Source: SIAJ01 sp036266155
GTDB lineage: Bacteria > Planctomycetota > Planctomycetia > Gemmatales > Gemmataceae
Length of the DNA: 14,118 nt
Assembly: GCA_036266155.1 (NCBI GenBank)
Contig: DATANR010000189.1
Span: 1 to 14,118, forward strand
Direction: 5' to 3'
Shown here: piece after piece, positions 14,098 through 14,118 of the stretch
Numbering within the stretch: the first letter of the stretch is position 1
Layout: every line of letters begins with the position of its first letter
Program-made: the position numbers and the translations under genes
The notes under the pieces: model-generated
The model's database searches: none
The model's input: the letters and a program-made list of their open reading frames with translations, nothing else
Told to the model about the DNA's origin: nothing

Positions 14098-14118
14098 GGG
14101 TATGGGGTATGGGGTATG
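14098..14118. repeat. 7-bp G-rich tandem repeat at the window edge
   Basis: Three exact copies of GGGTATG run to the last base, so the array probably continues outside the window. It lies about 110 bp upstream of the VIT-VWA start. Runs of three to four G separated by TAT could support a quadruplex if a fourth copy follows. Confidence 0.75.

Overview
The window is GC-rich bacterial chromosome, and every gene I can support lies on the minus strand: eleven complete genes plus one cut by the left edge. There are no rRNA or tRNA genes, no transposase, no phage genes and no CRISPR array. The gene set looks like Planctomycetota: a secreted protein whose mature part begins with a CPFC motif, a VIT/von Willebrand A protein with a planctomycete-like C-terminal tail, a Tat-exported sugar-isomerase-like TIM barrel, a Gfo/Idh/MocA oxidoreductase, and a small Ser/Thr kinase beside a core metabolic gene. 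This is recognition by eye; no search was run.

In transcription order (high to low coordinates), the right half holds: a secreted VIT-VWA protein (13986-11365); a very strong intercistronic hairpin (11347-11280); a Tat-signal TIM-barrel protein (11206-10337); a ferredoxin-NADP reductase-like flavoprotein (10271-9333); a cytoplasmic Ser/Thr kinase (9241-8369); and accA, the acetyl-CoA carboxylase carboxyltransferase alpha subunit (8330-7344), followed by a hairpin. A 303-bp intergenic region (7343-7041) is partly AT-rich and contains a 100-bp inverted-repeat element. It leads to a Gfo/Idh/MocA oxidoreductase (7040-5766) and a class III PLP aminotransferase (5506-4046).

The left part looks like a metal-homeostasis cassette. 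A long palindrome carrying a 12-bp tandem duplication (4003-3910) precedes an ABC-3 family Zn/Mn permease (3883-2945). Then come a DUF318/UPF0718 permease (2825-1815), its usual TIGR03943/DUF1980 partner with a 21-histidine loop (1801-821), a stand-alone HD-domain hydrolase of the RelA/SpoT type (814-251, GTG start 6 bp after the previous stop), and the start of a secreted CPFC protein (108-1). The ABC permease has no ATPase or binding protein in the window.

The most noteworthy points are the coupling of an alarmone-hydrolase-like HD protein to a metal permease pair, the kinase-accA junction with atypical kinase motifs, and three large non-coding inverted repeats between genes. Start codons were re-chosen for several genes where the longest reading frame begins at an implausible TTG or GTG.
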